A stretch of DNA of 64,000 nucleotides, taken from the NCBI GenBank assembly GCA_051294375.1, contig CM119264.1, positions 8,005,051-8,069,050 on the forward strand, read 5' to 3'. This DNA comes from Paraspadella gotoi (lineage: Eukaryota > Chaetognatha). Positions 59,541 through 64,000 of this stretch are shown here, in pieces. Both the position numbers and the translations under genes were made by a program. Under the pieces are notes generated by a model. It was not told the DNA's origin, did not search any database, and saw nothing but the letters and a program-made list of their open reading frames with translations. Position 1 is the stretch's first letter. Each line of letters begins with the position of its first letter.

Positions 59541-60372
59541 ATAATAAAAGTTTTTAGAAGGAAAAAAATAAAAATCCACGAAAATCTCGGAAATAAATTT
59601 GGGATTTTGTATTAAGAGAAAAGTGGCGTGATAAAAATAAAATTGTTTTATTAGAGTGTGATTAAGCATCAATTAACTTTCTATTTTTTTTTTCAATTGA
59701 AATAAGACTGAAGTCTTTTGTTCATCTAGTTCAAAATGAGGTTGAAAACCTTATTTTTTTGCATATTATTGAAAATTAATGAGATTGATATCGATTGTAT
59801 GAAATGAAAAACTCGTCGCTATAAGGCTAAACTATTTTCAATAATAACGGTCAAAAAATTATAATCTCTATTAACAAAATATATAGTTGAAAATACTCAG
59901 TTAACGACTATGATATTTTTGACTTCCAAATATTTTTTTTTACTTATCAAAAAAAATTTTATTTCCTCATTTTAAAAAATTGTAATCTTGAATGAAATTT
60001 AGATTGTTCTTTATTAAGGAAGATATTGCCTACCTCTCACATTAGCAGAACTCATGTGACATTGCATGGCATCATAAGTTATTATTCACTTTTTTTCAAA
60101 TGAATCCACGAAAATCTCGGATGTAAATTTGGATTTTGTATCGAGAATAAATGGCGATAATAAAAGTTTTTAGAAGTAAAAAAATAATCATAATTTTTTA
60201 AAAAACGAACGATCACGCAAAGAGAGAAAGAGACAGAAAGAGAGAGAGAGAGAGGAGAAAAGCTGAACAGACGCTGCAGAGGCGGAACTCGTTTACTCGT
60301 TTACTCGTCGCCAAGTGACGGTGGTGAAAAAAAGTGACTAAAAAAAAAATAGGAGAGAGAGAAAGGGAGAGA

Positions 60373-60463
<91 letters not shown>

Positions 60464-60740
60464 AGCTGAACAGACGCTGCAGAGGCGGAACACGTTATAA
60501 GTTATTCTTCACTTTTTCTAAATTGTATCCAGGAAAATCTCGGATGTAAATTTAGGATTTGTATAGAAAAAAAAAGCGCGGAATAAATGGCGATAATAAA
60601 AGTTTTAAGAAGGAAAAAAATAATCAGAATTTTTCAAAAAACGAACGATCAGGCATGAGATCGTACAGAGAAAAAGAGAGAAAGAGAGGACAAAGCTGGA
60701 CAGCTGCTGAAGGCGCTGTACAATCACTGCAGAGCCTGAA
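59541..60740. repeat. Three diverged copies of one repeat with embedded GA arrays
   Basis: The segment TCCACGAAAATCTCGG...ATTTTGTAT, an AATAAATGGCGATAATAAAAG...TTTT segment and AAAAACGAACGATCA recur near 59575, 60106-60215 and 60528-60650. GCTGAACAGACGCTGCAGAG occurs at 60262 and 60464. The second and third copies are about 424 bp apart. Noncoding. Confidence 0.75.
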
Positions 60741-61307
60741 ATCGTCTTTTCTAAAAAAAAAAAAATATATATATAATTTAAAGAAATAAAGAAAGGCAAA
60801 AATATGTTACAATTGTTTACAATTGGAAATTTTTCCAATTTTTTCCAATCGCAGCTTGTAAAAGATTTTATTTTTATTTGTATTAAAATTAAGATATAGC
60901 TTCCTCATTAAAAAAATCCTTTGAGTTCCCATTTTTATTAAAAATTTAAAACAAATTTTTTGAATTTCATCTTCAATATTATATACTGTAATATGTAAAT
61001 TAGATTAAAGCATTTCTATTATCTAATATAATGAGTACTTTAATCTCATTTGCATATTGCAGTAAATCATAATGAAGTGGAAATTCAAACAAAAAAATAC
61101 TTAAATCCAAATGCAATATGAAAATATCACAGCTATTTCAAGATGAAAAGCCATATCTAAATTTTTAACTTACTATGATCGCACACTTTTGTAAAACTTT
61201 ATCATAATTCATAATAATTTTTATTTAAAAAAAAAACGGTAAGTCACAGCCAAACCATATAAAAGCGTAGTAGTTTTTATATATGAAAAACAAAAGTAGA
61301 GAGATGA

Positions 61308-61557
<250 letters not shown>

Positions 61558-62062
61558 ACAAAGAAGCAACCCTTAAAACATTATAGAGCCTGACCCGGCT
61601 TCGCCGGTCAAGGCTCGATAATAAAAATCAATTTCTTCTGATGTTAAATATAGGTATCTTCCCAAATCACGGACTTGACATTGAAACTAATTTCCCAGTT
61701 TTACCTTCAAAGTCAGCTGATCCAGTTAAATCAGTAGAATTAAACGAAACTTTTTGATCGTCATTCGAATTAGATTCTTAAATCCGAAATTTAAAAAAAA
61801 AAGCAGCAACCAAGGAAAAAAAAGCAAAATAAATCAGAAAACTTAAAAGTGAACGAAAACGAAACGATTAAATTAATATATCAATCAATTCTGTGAGTAT
61901 TATTAATTAGTTATCCCTTGAACTACGTGCATGGAACTAAAACAAACCTTTTGTTAGTCACTTTCAAACTTTGAGCATTATTAGTAGTTTATTATTTTAT
62001 TATTTATACATTTATTTTCATCAATTCATTAATTTTCTGACGAGGTTGGCAATCTCGTAAAA

Positions 62063-63773
62063 TCACGCTGGATGAACTTTGTTGATGCCGAAAGAAATTC
62101 TTTGCACGAGACTCGGTTTTCGCTTTTTTTGCTCATCCTTTTTCTCGTCGGGCTTTCCCTGCTCGGGCAGCCCCTCGCCGGACAATCTCTGCTCGGGCAG
62201 TCCCTCGTCGGATAACCCTTCATTGTTCATTTCCTCGTCGAATGATCTCCGTTGCACGCCCCCGACCGAATTCGATTCGAATTCTTTGAAATCGCCGACT
62301 TCGTCGTCCAACTTTCCTCGTCCTCTTTTGGCCTCCTCTTCCTCAGCCTCCTCTTTCCTTTTCCTCGCCTCAACTCCCTTCGACGAGGAGCTCGAGCTTC
62401 GGCGGGAGGAAGTCGAGGCCTTGGAGGATCGACGAGGAGCTACATAATTCGACGGTCGCTCAACGATTTCGCCTAACAGACTTTGATCTTTGATGGATGC
62501 AGCGTCGTTGTTTTTGTCATTGTTGTTATTTCCCCCGACGGCGTCGCGGACGTCCTCGGAGTCCTTCAACGCTTCGTCAAAAACGCTCATCAAATTCGCG
62601 ACGACTTCTTTGATTTCGCTCAAGGAACAAGGAAACTTCTGGACTTTTTTTAAAAAAGCAGAGGGAAGAAAATAACTTAAACATGTTTAATTGTTTACTT
62701 TTATCACTTTCGCAAAAAAAAAAATTTAAGTTTATCTATATCTATTGATATTAATATTAAAAGTTTTAAATTTGCTATTCGTTTGTTAATTATTTCTAAC
62801 CCCGCGTTTTCTCCTCTCGCCCTCGATTTCCTTCGACTTTCTCCTCCAGCTTCGACTCCATCTCATCTTGCGTCGCTTCGCGAATCAAATCCGTAACGAA
62901 TGGTTCCACTTCCTCGATCGTCTCTCTCTGCCTTTGAAGTCGCTCTTTAAGCTGCTCGTCCGCTTCCGAATTTTCTTCATTCTTTGAATCTTCGACGTAT
63001 TCGTCGCTTCGGTCTTCAGTTCTCGTCGTTTCGCTTTCGTTAATTTTCCCTTCGTTATTTTCATCGTCCGACGGAATCGATTCGCTTTTTTTCTTTTCTC
63101 CTTCGTCTTCAGATTTGCTTTTCTCTTCAGTTTCAAATGCGCCAGATTTGCTTTCATCCTCATTAGTTGCTTCTGCAAAATAATCGCGAGCAACTCCTGC
63201 ATTTTCCGCCTTTCCTGAGATCTGGACTTTCTCAACTTCAATTTCGCCTTCGCCTTTACCCTCATCTTCGCCTTTGCCCTCGTCTACCATTTCGCCTCCG
63301 CCTCCTTTCAAATCCTCCATCGTCGCTTCTCTGATAAGATCAGCGACGAGATCGACGACGTGTCCCTGCACTTCGTTTCGATCCTCGCTCGGCTGCGACT
63401 GCGACTGCGGCTGCGGCGTGCAAACCTCGTCACGTGATTTAGCTTCTCCTTTCTCTCCTTCCTTCTCTTTTTCTTCCTCTCCTTCCTTTTCTTCTTCCTC
63501 TCCCTGCCTCTCTTCTTCTCCCTCCCTCTCTCCTCCCCCCGTGATCTCCGAAGTCTCGAAATCATCGTCGTACTCTCTGTCGTACTCTTCGTCGCCGATC
63601 GTCTCATCTCCCCGACGCGGCGGCGCCGCTTCCAGTTCTCTTCTAACTTCGGTCTCTTCGTTGTCCGACTCTCTCTTCCTCTCTCCCTCCTTGTCGTCGT
63701 CGTCGTCGTCGTCGTCGTCCTCTTCGACGATCGTTTCGATGATGTTAATGTCTATAACCGGGACATTAGCCAT
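62063..63773 (-). CDS. Acidic low-complexity protein of unknown function
   Basis: Two exon-sized open regions on the minus strand: 63773 down to about 62796 (325 residues, beginning MANVPVIDINIIETIVEE) and about 62640 down to 62063 (ends INKVHPA, stop). The first is dominated by Glu, Asp, Lys and Ser. Two short amphipathic motifs stand out: VVDLVADLIREATMEDL (about residues 140-156) and FVTDLIREATQDEM (about 300-313), with a weaker VVANLMSVFDEAL in the second exon. The second exon also has Gly-Leu-Pro-Glu-Gln repeats and a basic C-terminus. I do not recognise a family. The exact intron is unclear: the GTTAGA donor at about 62800 does not match the phase of the best acceptor, so the true donor may be the upstream AAA/GTCGAA. 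Intrinsic disorder and a nuclear or scaffold role would be plausible but are not shown. Confidence 0.6.
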
Positions 63774-64000
63774 TGCTAAGTGTGTGGTTAGTATGGATGA
63801 GTAGTGTGCGTTCGGGAAAAATGTGTCAAAGCGAATGAAGCAAATTAAAAATGCCTTGAATTATCTTCTCGAATTACTGAGAAGTTTTTAACTCGACAAC
63901 GAGACATGTAGAAAACTCGACTTTCCAGTCCTCGTTCTTAATCCCCACCCAAACCCAAACTCACGGAGATCGCCGGCGTTGTCGTCGCCCTCGTCCGCCG
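63774..64000. other. Upstream flank of the acidic-protein gene
   Basis: Probable promoter/5' untranslated side of the minus-strand gene starting at 63773; nothing specific recognised. The last 30 bases turn GC-rich (CGTCGTCGCC) and may begin another gene outside the window. Confidence 0.4.

Overview
This is animal genomic DNA: genes are split by GT-AG introns (with some GC-AG), secreted multidomain proteins are built from phase 1-1 exons, and the domains (trypsin, ShKT, LDLa, Kunitz, Kazal, thyroglobulin type-1, cystatin, two-pore K+ channel) are metazoan. ShKT domains fused to a trypsin and large mixed inhibitor proteins fit a small invertebrate such as an ecdysozoan or cnidarian, but I cannot fix the phylum from sequence alone. 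Noncoding DNA is crowded with (CT)n/(GA)n, (GAC)n and (CTTT)n microsatellites. Three N gaps and a cluster of one-base frame changes in one gene suggest a draft assembly.

Layout. 1-3599: intergenic, microsatellites and a MITE-like inverted repeat. 3600-7460: complete 8-exon secreted chymotrypsin/elastase-like protease with two C-terminal ShKT domains (+). 7461-24410: gene-poor, microsatellites, gaps and a long foldback repeat. 24411-25896: mercaptopyruvate/thiosulfate sulfurtransferase (+) with a frame-disrupted first half. 27433-28365: intronless EamA/SLC35-type transporter (+). 29696-58258: a very large secreted protease-inhibitor gene (+), best read as one 42-exon gene: two cystatin domains, about ten copies of an unclassified cysteine module, three small CEGP modules, six thyroglobulin type-1 domains, two Kunitz and seven Kazal domains. 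42380-44390: two-pore-domain K+ channel nested on the same strand inside one of its introns. 45520-52926: on the opposite strand, a mosaic trypsin with about seven LDLa domains, whose exons alternate with inhibitor exons. 58259-62062: repeats, including a minisatellite and 250 bp of uninterrupted GAC. 62063-63773: an acidic low-complexity protein (-).

Functionally, 29.7-58.3 kb reads as a protease/inhibitor locus. The + strand product carries inhibitor folds for cysteine proteases (cystatin, thyropin-type TY domains) and serine proteases (Kunitz, Kazal), with reactive-site residues that are mostly Met, Leu or Tyr. The - strand product, interleaved with it, is a trypsin-specificity protease, and a second secreted protease with a hydrophobic-type S1 pocket lies 22 kb upstream. 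Physical interaction between these products is only inferred.
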